The notes below the pieces were generated by a model. The model was not told the DNA's origin. It saw only the letters and a list, made by a program, of their open reading frames with translations, and searched no databases. From assembly GCA_944474755.1 (NCBI GenBank), contig OX104117.1:68873522-68937521 (forward strand): 64,000 nt of DNA. The letters are read 5' to 3'. This stretch comes from Limnoperna fortunei (lineage: Eukaryota > Mollusca > Bivalvia > Mytilida > Modiolidae). This document shows, piece by piece, positions 1 through 11,528 of this stretch. Made by a program: the position numbers and the translations under genes. The number at the start of each line of letters is the position of its first letter. Within the stretch, counting starts at the first letter, position 1.

Positions 1-134
1 CCATAGAAGAAATAATTAGATGTAAACAGGAAGTACCAGCTCAGCATCCGAAACCATGGTAAATTAAAGGATTTGTAGACAATGTAACCGATGGTGATTA
101 TTTCATGAAAACATTTGATCTGTATCATTAGTGT
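1..134 (-). CDS. CDS2: CDP-diacylglycerol synthase, coding exon 4 (cut by window edge)
   Basis: Minus-strand exon with acceptor TTTTATTTTTCAG, beginning in phase 0 at 134 and still open at base 1: 44 codons plus two bases. It contains [14 protein letters not shown], then [16 protein letters not shown] and SNYFFYG, which line up with [14 protein letters not shown] and L-P-W-F-R-T-L-S-W-Y of human CDS enzymes (family knowledge). This is the conserved region around the second and third membrane helices. The later cytidylyltransferase core, including the family's C-terminal signature, lies left of the window. The alternative acceptor ATACAG at about 124 is unlikely: it would drop the conserved I-Q and leave the weaker pyrimidine tract. 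Confidence 0.93.
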
Positions 135-808
135 CTGAAAAATAAAACAGTTAACCTTTGTACACTTCAAGTAGATTATTTTTTTCTAGATACCTCTCCA
201 CATTGGGAGTGGCCAAACGCTTGTGCACCCTTAACACCAATTAGGGGTCAAATAGTAGACATTGGTGTGCTGCCCACTATGGACAGGTGGGAAAAGAAAA
301 AACACACCTGAGCAGTAGTGTTTTGGATATACATGTACCTGAAAATGCCCTTGCTTGTTCTGGAGGAATTATAAAACACCTGCACTTTATTAAATGTTAA
401 ATTTAGGAAGGAGAATAAACTGATTTACAAGTATTAGTTAATATGCTTGGATATCTGAAATCAGGTTGGCTAATTCAAATGGAGTAAAACAGGTTATCCA
501 ATATAATGTCACATATTCTAATGTCATTAAAACTCAAACAGTTCCATGACATCATTGCTGTTTTTACCGTTTAACTTGTTATTATCATAAAAATTAAATT
601 ATAAGGACTTTGGAGATATTGATAGTGTTTTTGTTTTCTGTAAATAATCAAAGTTTGAAATGTATATTTCAAATTCTAGCCTCCCGTTAATGATTCAAGC
701 AGGTTATTATTATTGCAGAGGGGACTTGTATATTATTTTAAGTATATATGATATGAACATTTAAATCTATTAAATTACAAGTACATGTATCATTATAAGA
801 ATACATAC
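135..808 (-). other. CDS gene intron 3
   Basis: A 674-bp intron with GT...AG ends on the minus strand. AT-rich; no repeat or open frame of note. Confidence 0.85.
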
Positions 809-905
809 AACAATGACCAATGCCAGTGGTCCTAAGTAGATTATTATGGCAAAGAAGAAAATCATCATCCAGGAGAAAACACCCCTTATAATCCAGTTTC
901 TCCAT
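809..905 (-). CDS. CDS2: CDP-diacylglycerol synthase, coding exon 3 (first transmembrane segment)
   Basis: 97 nt on the minus strand, acceptor ACATTACAG and donor GTATGT. Its first base completes the Arg codon begun in exon 2, then 32 codons follow in phase 0. The peptide starts [12 protein letters not shown] and continues as a strongly hydrophobic stretch ending [10 protein letters not shown], clearly a membrane helix. The R-W-(R/K)-N-W-x-x-R-G motif before the first helix is characteristic of animal CDS1/CDS2 proteins (R-W-K-N-W-W in human). It overlaps no long ATG-initiated frame and was found only from splice signals and similarity. Confidence 0.93.
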
Positions 906-2402
906 CTGTAATGTAATAAAACAGATATAAATGTTAAGTCATATATGTTGATAAATGATTACTGTCAATGTGATTATTTTCATGGGGAGTTTTTTTTTGC
1001 AATTCATTTGCAAATACTTTATGCATGCATAGGAGTTATACTTGTGACATTGGTCACATCTGAATTGCAGTGTTAATCTAAGACTGTTTGTGAGGGTGTA
1101 ATCTTCAGGTATATTACCAAGACATAAATGAATATTAACCCCAACCAAAAATGTCCATGTTTTACAGTCCAGTCTAAAACCTGGTTTCAGACAACCATGA
1201 GTAAATCCTGTGTAAAAGACATGAATTTTCATAATATTTTAAATGTGAAAAATCGATCAAAGACAGAAATGGCAGGATTTCGTTAAACAGGAAGTAGATG
1301 AGCAACAAACCTGAAATCAAATCTCACATTATCGGAGGACATGCTGATGTTGCATACCGAATTTCAACAGAATGTGATTAGTAGTTGCTGAGAAAACTCT
1401 TACGAAAATTTTCTACGATTGAACATTAATGTTAAAAATTAACAAAGTCAGTTAACAGGAAGTTGGTGAGCGACAGACCTGAAATTAAATCCCAGGGTAT
1501 GGGACCCCATGCTGAATTTATTCTATAACCACAAAAATAGCTATATGTCAATGAATGACTCTCATTTTTGTTTTTTATTGGGTTGTAAAATAAAAAAGAA
1601 AAAGATGAGAGTCATTCCTTATAAATAAATATAAGACAAGTAAAAGAAATTTAATAAACACAATGAACAAGTTTGAATTTTTTCACAAGGATTTTAATAC
1701 ATGTTAAAACATGTTTTGTCCAATCAAATAACACTATTTCTTCCATTTTTATTTATTAATAAATATCACCATGGATAAAAATGTCTTTTTTATTGAGGAA
1801 ATTATCAAAGCAACATTAATATGTCAATGTATACACTTTAGTCCAGGTAAAAAAATTCTTTTTATATCTATTAACTCTAATTTGATCACTTATTTTATAA
1901 ATACAATAAATAAAACATAATCCACTTTTCTAAAGGATCCACCATGCCTGCAAATCTTATAATAAAGCAAACCAAAAGGCATGTCCACTTCATAGAGATG
2001 GTATAATAAACAAAATGGCAATGGCCACTGTGACAGGTGAAAACAGGAAATTCCACAAGAGATACACTGTATCTTCACAATGTCACATTGATTTTCTCTA
2101 CACTGCGATTACTGATGGTTACATTGGTTTGTAGTATTCATGGTAAGAACAGACTATCTAAATTGAACAACCTGTAATTAATATGGTGAGAATTTGGTTT
2201 GCATTATTTTCAGACCCTTTTGAACTTTTGCTAATTTAGCTGAACAATCAAATGGGATAAAAGAAAAATTGAGTTCCTACAGGTTTGCTCTGCTGACTTT
2301 TTCAGTTTTTAACATTAGTGGTCATCAGATTGTTTTCAAACTGTAGTTAAATATGAAGCTAAAACTTGAAATTAAAAAAATACTAAATAAAGATAAATAA
2401 AG
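906..2402 (-). other. CDS gene intron 2, left part
   Basis: Mostly plain AT-rich intron. Two diverged copies of a short repeat, core ACAGGAAGTNGNTGAGC, begin near 1288 and 1458 and continue for about 60 bp each. A long hairpin sits at 1554-1616. No coding sequence was seen. Confidence 0.6.
1554..1616. repeat. Inverted repeat (hairpin)
   Basis: Two arms of about 26 bp, starting AATGACTCTCATTTTT and ending with the near-perfect complement AAGATGAGAGTCATT, separated by about 11 bases. This could be a small fold-back MITE remnant or an RNA hairpin in the intron. Confidence 0.75.
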
Positions 2403-3115
2403 AGTGTGAAAGCTATATTTAAACTGTATATGCATGTGACAGCTTTATCTTACCTTGGTGTATGTGACAGCTTTATCTTACCTTGGTGTAAGTATGTGAC
2501 AGCTTTATCTTACCTTGGTTTAAGACTGTGGCAGTTCATCGTTCCTTGGTGTAAGCATGTGACAGCTTTATTTTACATTGGTTTAAGCATGTGACAGCTT
2601 TATCTTACATTGGTGTAAGCATGTGACAGCTTTATCTTTACATTGGTGTAAGCATGTGACAGCTTTATCTTAACTTGGTGTAAGCATGTGACAGCTTTAT
2701 CTTACATTGGTGTAAGCATGTGACAGCTTTATCCTACATAGATGTAGGATGTGGCAGTTTATAGTACCTTGGTGTAAGAAAGTGACAGCTTTATCTTACG
2801 TTGGTGTAAGAAAGTGACAGCTTTATCTTACATTGGTGTAAGCATGTGACAGCTTTATCTTTCATTTGTGTAAGCATGTGACAGCTTTATCTTTCATTTG
2901 TGTAAGCATGTGACAGCTTTATCTTACATTAGTGTAAGCATGTGACAGCTTTATCTTTCATTTGTGTACCTGCAGTTTAAAGCTGTGAAAGCTAATTGTT
3001 TACTGCAGTGTTAGACTGTGAAAGCTATATTTTTACCTTGGTGTAAGGCTGTGAAAGCAATGTTTCTACATCAGTGTGACGGTGAAAGCTATATTTTACC
3101 TCGGTGTAAGACTAT
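2403..3115. repeat. 32-33 bp minisatellite with 5' splice-site-like unit
   Basis: About 17 recognisable copies of a 32-33 bp unit (plus-strand core GTGACAGCTTTATCTTAC followed by ATTGGTGTAAGCAT), then about four degenerate copies up to 3115. On the minus (gene) strand each unit reads CTTACACCAA(G/T)GTAAGATAAAG. The 11-mer ACACCAAGGTA also spans the real exon 2/intron 2 junction at 3360. Copies nearest the exon (about 3030 and 3095) are the most junction-like, with a TATAGCT stretch like the true intron start. The array lies in intron 2, just downstream of exon 2 in transcription order. Confidence 0.9.
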
Positions 3116-3359
3116 AAAAAAATATACATTTAAAAAGTCAAAGTTCTCCACTGATGCAAGATTACATAAGCCCTGTTTCATGTATTCATATGAAGATTTC
3201 AGGTTCAAAATTAAACTGTTTAACATCAAATAACTTTACTTTGGGCACATTTGATAAATTGTACCTTTGAATAAGACTAGTCATATATTGTCTTGGTATA
3301 AAACAGTGAAAATCTACCCTATGGCATTAATGACTGCAAAGTTCTATAGTAAACTATAC

Positions 3360-3502
3360 CTTGGTGTGAGATCTTTAAGAGCAGAATCAAGTGCCTCTGT
3401 TGTTTTGTCTGTGGACTGTGACAGTTGTTGAGTAGAGGACAAGTCAGCACCAGGTGGCAGCTCTTCTTCTTCTGAATCAAGACTAGTCTGAGCTGGAACT
3501 TT
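3360..3502 (-). CDS. CDS2: CDP-diacylglycerol synthase, coding exon 2 (acidic cytosolic N-terminus)
   Basis: 143 nt on the minus strand, between acceptor TGTCTTTCAG (ending at 3503) and donor GTATAG (starting at 3359); phase 0 in, phase 2 out. It encodes 47 residues: KVPAQTSLDSEEEE at the start, a Ser/Thr/Gln-rich middle, and ALDSALKDLTPR at the end, where the final Arg codon is split over the next intron. The acidic low-complexity N-terminus followed by A-L-x-x-L-x-x-R just before W-x-N-W is the layout of animal CDS1/CDS2 proteins. Oddity: both flanks run into minisatellites that repeat this exon's own splice-site sequences (see 3503-4530 and 2403-3115), so the spliceosome has to choose this exon from many look-alike sites. 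Confidence 0.9.
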
Positions 3503-4530
3503 CTGAAAGACAAACAAGATCAAGACTAGTCTGAGCTGGAACTTTCTGAAGGACAAACATGATCAAAACTAGTCTGAACTTGAACTTTCTGAAAGATTAA
3601 CAAGATCAAGACTAGTCTGAACTCGAACTTTCTGAAAGACAAACAAGATCAACACCAGTCTGAACTGGAACTTTCTGAAAGACAAACAAGATCAAGAATA
3701 TTCTGAGCTGGAACTTTCTGAAAAACAAACAAGATCAAGACTAGTCTGAGCTGGAATTTTCTGAAAGACAAACAAGATCAAGACTAGTCTCGAGCTGGAA
3801 CTTTTTGAAAGACAAACAAGATCAAGACTTGTCTGAAATGGATCTTTCTGAAAGACAAACAAGATCGACTAGTTTGAGCTGGAATTTTCTTAAAGACAAA
3901 CAAGATCAAGACTAGTCTGAGCTGGAACTTTTTGAAAGACAAACAAGATCAAGACTAGTCTAAACTGGAACTTTCTGAAAGATAAACAAGAACAAGACTA
4001 GTCTGAGCTGGAATTTTCTGCAAGACAAACATGATTAAGACTAGAGTACTGAACTAGAACTTTCTGAAAGACAAACGAGATATCAAGACTAGCCTCACAC
4101 TGAGCTGGAAATTTCTGAAAGACAAACAAGATCTAGACTAGTCTGAGCTGAAACTTATGAAAGATAAACAAGATCAAGACTAGTCTGAGCTGGAACTTCT
4201 GAAAGACAAACAAGATCAACACCAGTCTGAACTGGAACTTTCTGAAAGACAAACAAGATCAAGAATATTCTGAGCTGGAACTTTCTGAAAAACAAACAAG
4301 ATCAAGACTAGTCTGAGCTGGAATTTTCTGCAAGACAAACATGATTAAAACTAGAGTACTGAACTAGAACTTTCTGAAAGACAAACGAGATATCAAGACT
4401 AGCCTCACACTGAGCTGGAAATTTCTGAAAGACAAACAAGATCTAGACTAGTCTGAGCTGAAACTTATGAAAGATAAACAAGATCAAGCCTAGTCTGAGC
4501 TGGAACTTTCGGAAAGACAAACATGTCTCT
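3503..4530. repeat. 43-bp minisatellite repeating the exon 2 splice acceptor
   Basis: About 24 copies of a unit averaging 43 bp. On the minus strand each contains the intron end CTTGTTTGTCTTTCAG joined to the first 26-27 bases of exon 2, AAAGTTCCAGCTCAG and ACTAGTCTTGAT. The unit therefore carries a complete 3' splice site plus exon start. The last copy (3360-3502 side) is the true exon, which departs from the repeat at GATTCAGAAG. A block of about 300 bp is itself duplicated: 4021-4200 recurs at 4331-4510, offset 310. The array lies in intron 1, directly upstream of exon 2 in transcription order. Confidence 0.93.
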
Positions 4531-5612
4531 GTCATGTTCAAAACACAAAACACTTTTAAGCTCAAACTAAATCTAGATATTTTAGTTTGTCAACTAGAAG
4601 TCATATTCATAACTCTTAAGCAGTCAAATAAGTTGGACAGCCAGCTGATATTTCTGTGTTAGCCTGCTGTACCTTTTATAACAGTTCTCTCACACATTTT
4701 ATAATTCAGACCTTTGCCAATAATTTCAATTTTGCACTCTAATGTATACCTATTAATTTGTTTATTAATAAAAAAGGCTATAACGAAATAATTCACAATA
4801 ATTATTATTATTTAAAGTTGTAAACTACATGTACAAGTATATAATTAAGTGATTACTTCATAATGACATTTATTTTTTGTAGCATTTCTGAGATTTAAAA
4901 CTGACCCCCCCCCCCCCCAACCCCCCTCTCCTCTCCAATGCCTTAACAGTACAAAATTCTTATTATTCTGAATAAAAGCTAAATCAGAGCCTGTCGTGGA
5001 CTAAAGCTTGTATCATGAAAAATACACTGACAAAACTCATTCACTGTAGTGGTGTAATTTCCAACTACAAAGTAACCTCTGGAACTTATCAGCTTAATAA
5101 CAAACATTATAAAACTATTATATGATGCAGATTTGATCAATGTAAACAGTTTCCTGTCTAAACATAATATCTGGCTAATTATGATATTTACAATACATGA
5201 GTACAGCTATTTATAAAATTAGTTGGTGGTCATATACAAGTACAAGTCAGAATATGATTGTATTACTCAAAGTATTAGAATTTTATTTTGATTTAATTGG
5301 TCAGTGTTAACATTCAGTTAGGGTATAACTGATTTGCCAGCATCAATTGGTTATTTAATGGTCACAAATTGAGTTTATCAGCAATGTGTTGACAAAACCA
5401 CTCAGGGGATATAAGCAATCATCAAATCACCAAATTATGCAGACTAGTCTTCATTCAAATACATTCCACTTGTCTGCAGTCAGATGCAACGGAACTACAT
5501 AACTGACTTAAGGGACTAAAATAAGACATTTTTTGTCAACAGGAAATAGCAAGACCACTTGACAAATATGGTGTACAGCATAAAGGCCAAAAATTAAATG
5601 TTAATTGGACTA
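4531..5612. other. CDS gene intron 1, unremarkable stretch
   Basis: AT-rich intron with a C-run at about 4905-4918 followed by CCCCCC. Nothing else recognised. Confidence 0.6.
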
Positions 5613-6692
5613 CCGTATTTTGCCGTGTATAATGCGCATTTATCTATAATGCGCACCCCCTTTTCATGGTGAAAATCTGGGGAAAAAACGAAGTATTTGT
5701 GTACAATGCGCAGCCACTTTTTTCAGTCTGAGGACAACGGCAGAATATGTGAAACAGGGATTTTTTTATTGTGTAAAATGCGCAGCCACTTTATTCCGTC
5801 GGAAGACAACGGCAGAATATGTGAAACAGGGATTTTTTATGTTGTTTACTAATTATGTTTTTTTCTTTTATTATAGCAAAAGACACAGATAAAGATATTG
5901 AAAAAATAAAATTTTGTGTTTATAAATAAAAAAAAAAGATAAATATGAGTTTTGTGTCTTGTTTTTGTTTTTGTTTTGTCGGTCGGTCGTTTGATCTTTG
6001 TTGGAAATTCTCTTGAGCAGATTTCACAATAGATGTGTTGTTTGTTCAGATATTAAGCCATACACAACAAATTGCTATAAAAACATGTTTTATACTCTGG
6101 TTATTGAAAATAATTGCAAGGTAATTATTTCCCCTCTGGGTGTGTGTTCTAAGATAGTCATGAGTAATTTTTTTAATTATGACATTGTCTGGTAATTACC
6201 GGTATACTATTCAACTAACAATTTATTGTTACATGTGTAGTGTAATTATCATGATAATAAATCAAGTACCCTTTAATTCAAATGATAATCCCTTCAAATG
6301 CAATCAATTACACAATCACTTGTCAGATTAAAAAATCAATACCCCAATGGTACCTTATAGAAAGGAAATATCACATGACTCAATCATCAGCTGTTCATTG
6401 AATAAAACAAACATGGCGACTGGGAATTAAAACCACAATATTCAACTAATACTCCGTATGCTTTAGGTAGGTATTGCAAAAACACGATATTAATGATCTT
6501 TATTCAAATAATAAGCATATAAATGAACAGTACAAAACGATGTCTCGAATACGACGATCTTGGTCAAAAACGGTCAACTTTAAGCACTGAAAAAAAGATC
6601 TTTGTCTGTATAGGGATGTATTATGCGCACCCCCTTCTTTAAAACCTGAAAAAAAACGTAAAAAAGTGCGCATTATACACGGCCAAATACGG
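5613..6692. mobile_element. Non-autonomous DNA transposon with TA target duplication
   Basis: Ends are inverted repeats of about 28 bp: left CCGTATTTTGCCGTGTATAA, right (reverse complement) CCGTATTTGGCCGTGTATAA, both continuing TGCGCA. TA flanks both sides (5611-5612 and 6693-6694), as in the Tc1/mariner superfamily. Just inside the left end, a block of about 68 bp containing GACAACGGCAGAATATGTG occurs twice in tandem (5700-5840). No transposase is visible; a 65-codon frame at 5998-6195 looks like chance. It sits in intron 1 of the CDS gene. Confidence 0.85.
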
Positions 6693-6694
6693 TA

Positions 6695-9317
6695 ACAATT
6701 GGTGTTTCTTTTTCTAACATAGTATTAGACATGGGTGCTTTTGCATTCCATAAAGTTAAAAGAACACATTTAGTATCTATACCTGTAGCACTTCCAGTCA
6801 GCTGTTTTAAATATAATTTAAGAAATAAACATTTCTAAACAATATTTACATAGATTATAAATATTTACATTATGTAAAGTAATAACATGCAATTTAAAAT
6901 TAGTACATAGAGCTAATCCTTAGGTTTATAAGCTGGAATTTATTTGAGCCATTTTTTAAATATAGGTACTAGTATATATCATGTAAGTACATACATGTTT
7001 GTATGAATTAAAAACTTTAATCCAGATCCTGTTACTTAAATGTCAACTTTTTATAGACTAAGAGTTTTACAGGTCAAAATAATTAGTCCATAAACATCAG
7101 TATAGTTTGCACATACATGTACTGTATGTTGCCTAATACTGGTTGAAGAACTGAGGAATATTGTTAACATTGGTAATGCTATCAAATAAATTACCCTTAT
7201 TTAATTATATACCCTTAAAAATTTGACTTATGTACTCTTGTAGTCCAACTTCAAGAATTAAATATCATGGATTAAACCAATGTGTTTCTGCTAACTTTTC
7301 TATCTTGTTCACCTACGGGTATTTCACAGTTCTATGCAGGTACATACACATGTAGTTAACTCATATGTTATATGACCCTCGTGACATTAAATTGAATGTA
7401 CTTTCCATTGAATTATTTTGTTTCTTTGCTCTAAATAGTGAAACAAGGCCACTGAAGTAAATTAAAGGCCATAACCATTAACTGTTTTATTATACTGAAC
7501 TACTAGTAAACATAAAACAAGAACATGTGAATATGTTGATGGGAATTGTACAGTGCTTTTAAATTTTGAGCACTTTTGCAGGTTGAACAAATTACTAGTT
7601 ATTCTCCTTTAAAATTTGACTCGCTTTGGCACATCAAAGAAATACGTGCAAATTCCCAGACAGTTATCTTACCTACATGCAGTTTTTTGTGCATGAAAAA
7701 AGTTATTGCTCGTATCTAATTTATTTTAGAACTGGTTTCTGTAGTAAATATATAATGATTATTACAGCAGGGGGTCTTTAGTAATTATTTCTCTCTCATT
7801 AAAAGAATAAGTCTCTTGCCGCAATGGTACTAAATGTAATTTTGAAAATTTTTTGTGTTAATCTTTAAGCTGAACAAATGCAAATCCTGGTGGAAAAGAG
7901 CTATGAAAATATATTATATGTAGAAAAAATATACATTTACAGCATGAAGTTTTAAAAAACACAAAGGCCTGATAAGGTGCAATTAAATTCTGAAAATTAT
8001 TAATTTCTTTGACAAAAAAGGCCGTTAATCTAGTTTTGCTTGGATGAAATTGGGAATTAAAAAATAACCATCAAAGATTTATGTTATTGTGCCAGTACCC
8101 AGAGCCATAAAAATTTTCTTTGCTGAGAATTTTTTTACTCTAAATTTAATCCAATCAAAACTTTTCTTTACCCTTGGAGAGTTCAATGCTCCTTGTACAT
8201 TAAAGACCCCTTCAGTAGCTGTTGATAAAGAAGGCTAAATTTTCCACCCATATACAATACTTTTACAGATGCATTCAAAATTTTTTTTTTTGGTCCATAT
8301 TTCCCAATTGATTTATTGTTTGCTAACTTGTTCATGTCCTTAATCATGTTAATATATCAGAAATACTGCTTGTTGGATGTTAAGCAAACATCCAATCAAT
8401 CAAACCAATAAATAATTCTTCTTAGACGTGACACATATAATACTTATACAGAAATATGATGTAAACATATTATACACATGAAAAATGTCTGTGTTAAAAT
8501 TAAAGAAATTGTGGGTATTGCATTCAGTACTTTTATTACAAATTTTGTAAACATCAACTGTTATGAAATATTAATCAAAATGAAACACAACAACACACTT
8601 TGGGTTCATATCTTTATTGAGGTTGCACTCTGTTATGATGTACAATGTATAGCAACTCTGACATATTGACCAATTGTATAATTGGAGATCAATAAACATA
8701 TGTTACATGTGTAGCAGGTCATCCAAGGGTCATAAATGTACATGTATGTCCCAGTACATGACAAGAGCAGTATTATGCTTTTCATTCATTTTTCATTATT
8801 CAAAATGAACTCTTTTTATAGCTGATTTTTGCTTTAAAATATACTAAGTGTAAATTTATACTATCGAAATGGATAATTGTTGACATTTTAAGTTCATCTA
8901 TAAATTTAGGTAATGTGATTCTGATGATTGATAGTACATGCTCCATAAACTATTAGTAATAATGCTAATTTATTTATAACTAATTGCAGTGATGCCTCTT
9001 TTTAAGGGAACTTTAATATATATTATTTTACAAATTAAATTGTTTAATGCTTCTATCATTTTTTACTAAACAAAAGCATTGAAATAAATAAAAATAAATC
9101 TTTTTTTGGTGTGGTTATTTGTAAATACTGAATAAGAACTGTAACTTATTATCAAATTTTTATTGCCTTTAGATATACTAATATCATTGCATAAATCTAT
9201 TTATAAATATTTGAATATGGCAGGTTGTAAATTGTTTTCATTTAGCCAGTGATTAAAGTTCTGAATTAGAGACACACTAATTTCTTCCTCAGAATTTAAC
9301 ATAAACATTCAATATTC
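6695..9317. other. CDS gene intron 1, middle part
   Basis: AT-rich, no gene seen. Positions about 8040-8290 resemble pieces of dispersed repeats at 25700-25860 (GCCATAAAAA...TTTGCTGAGAA) and 55840-55990 (GCTCCTTGTACA-TAAAGA). The rest is featureless. Confidence 0.55.
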
Positions 9318-10484
9318 TTTCATAATCTTAAATTCACAATTAATGGTAAAGATATAGAAATTGTTAAAGAATATAAGTATTTAGGCATATTTTTTACCAA
9401 AAGTGGTTCATTTCTCACAACTAGAAAATATCTCAGGGAAAAGGGGTTAAGGGCTATGTATAGTATACTAAAAAAAGGTAGACAAAATCATTTATCCATT
9501 GAATGCTTATTGGACTTATTCGATAAATGCATATCACAAATATTACTATATGGTTCTGAAGTATGGGGATTCGCAAAAAAGGAATTACTAGAAAGAATCC
9601 ATGTAAATTTTTGCAAGAGAATACTGCACCTGAAAGAGTCAACTCATGATTTTATTGTCTATGCTGAACTAGGACAGTGTCCACTATATGTTCTAGTGAA
9701 AATCCAAATGATAAAGTTTTGGAACAGAATTGTAAATGGTAAAGAGAGCAAGATATCCAGCTTATTATATAAGTTAGCTTTTATCAATTTTAGCAGCTAT
9801 GGAATAGAAAATAAGTGGCTTTCAAATATCAAACAAATACTTAATAATTGTGGTATGTCTTTTGTATGGAATATGCAATGTGCAGATCAGTTAGTTTTAA
9901 AAAATATAGAACAAGTGATAAAAGATCAATCTGATCAACAAATTTTGGAACAAATCCAAGAATCGCCTAAATGTTTATGTTATAGAATTTTCAAGAAAGA
10001 TACAAGATTTTAAAAATATTTAAGTTTTTTACCTGATAATTTTCTATTTACTTTTTTTCAATTTAGATGTGGTAGTCATCGCCTACCAATCGAGACTGGA
10101 AGATGGCAAGGTGTACCACGTCAAGAGAGAACTTGCCATCTTTGCAACTCGTTTGACATAGGCGATGAATATCATTACGTTATGGAATGCAAAGCTCTCC
10201 AAAAGGAAAGAAAAAAACTACTCCCAGAAAACTGTCAGAAATATCCAAATACTTTTATGTTCAGTAATCTCTTCAAATCTGATAATATTATTGTTGTTGA
10301 AAAACTCTGTAAATTTTTGAAAATTATCAATGTTAAAGTTAGTCCTCCTCGTTAAGTGTTATTGTTTTATACATGTACAATCATTGTTATTACTCATGCT
10401 TTATTGAATTTTTTATTTGTATATATATATGTTTCTCTTTAACTATGTAACTCTTTGTGAGAATAAAGTTCATTCATTCATTCA
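9318..10484 (+). mobile_element. 5'-truncated LINE (non-LTR retrotransposon), dead copy
   Basis: A plus-strand frame runs from about 9318 to the stop at 10353-10355, broken by one in-frame TAA at 10011-10013. It encodes the end of a non-LTR reverse transcriptase: EYKYLGIFFTKSGSF, then LLYGSEVWGF, VYAELGQCPLYV, FRCGSHRLPIETGRWQG, and a terminal zinc knuckle CHLCNSFDIGDEYHYVMEC (C-x2-C-x9-H-x4-C). These are the usual C-terminal features of LINE polyproteins. The 3' end has AATAAAG and a short ATTC repeat (10468-10484), a typical LINE tail. The fingers and palm of the reverse transcriptase and ORF1 are missing, a standard 5' truncation. It lies antisense to the host gene in intron 1. The clade was not determined. 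Confidence 0.88.
9456..10355 (+). pseudogene. LINE reverse transcriptase C-terminus, one in-frame stop
   Basis: From the first Met of the remaining frame (9456) to the stop at 10355 the reading frame is unbroken apart from TAA at 10011, so the two halves (185 and 113 codons) can be read as one former protein. The upstream half holds LLYGSEVWG and the alpha-helical thumb-like part; the downstream half holds the Cys/His knuckle. With one stop and no frameshift the copy is fairly young. It cannot transpose because the catalytic Y-x-D-D region is absent. Confidence 0.85.
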
Positions 10485-11528
10485 AAAGAAAATCCAATTG
10501 TTTTACTGTACCCCTGCCCTAAGTATGTATTATTCCAAATATTCCAAGCTTCATCATTGTTGACAGCGATTGATCACTGACAAGTCATGTTCATATTCTC
10601 CATCTTGTGAAGTTCAACTGAAGTTTATTCATTCTTACAGTGCATTTAAATTTAGTTTTTATATTGATAACTAGAGATTTCACGGATTTGTAGAAAATAG
10701 CTTACATGTTTTGACTGGTACTCTGTGTAACTAAACAGATATATATACTAGTACCATGTTTATGAAAAGCAAGTCTATAAATATGTCTTCGAGGTAAATT
10801 TTCCTTGACTGATAGTGCAAAGAAACTTCCCATCTTTTAACAGGTATTTTTCACAATGTCACTCATAAATCTGTTTCAGGATTAATTTTACTGAAATTGT
10901 GAAGGCTGAGAAATTTCACTTTTAATAAACTTGACAATCTATGTTGTTCTATCTTACTTTAGCAAGAAAATCAGCAATTTGATTTGTTGCTTTAGAAGAA
11001 ACCAGCTAGTTGATATACTCTATTAAATTCAAAAGCTAGCCTTTTTTAGATTTTATTTTTAAACTTAACCTGAAGATATAGCCTATTTTGGTAATGCTCG
11101 ACTGAAGTAGTGTGATGCATTATTGACTGTATGGCTCCACTGCAAATAAGGTGTCACTGCAAAATTGTGTGTGTATACTTGACATATCTTTATAAATATA
11201 AACTGATATAGAACCTACTTGCAAAAACAGAAATCATACATCAGGTATTAGCCATTAGCAAAATTTGTAACAACTGGCAGTATTGACACAGAAATGTGAA
11301 TATAATAATACATTGTCAATATCTATTTAATCGGTTATATAGCTTACAAAATTCTTTAAATATCTAAGAATTCTTAGAATCAAAAGTTATCCATTTCAAA
11401 ATCAAGTGGTAGAATGTGTATCAAACTTCAAAGTTCGTGTATTGGTGATTTGTTATTTTGGTATTTGTGTGTCATGTTCTGGGACGTTATGATGTACAAA
11501 TCGGTGCAAATTGTTTACGTTTTCTCAC
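10485..11528. other. CDS gene intron 1, right part
   Basis: About 1 kb of AT-rich intron between the LINE and the first coding exon. No feature recognised. Confidence 0.55.

Noticed and set aside
2403..4530. CRISPR array
   Set aside because: Regular repeats are present but are contiguous minisatellite units without unique spacers, in an animal gene intron.
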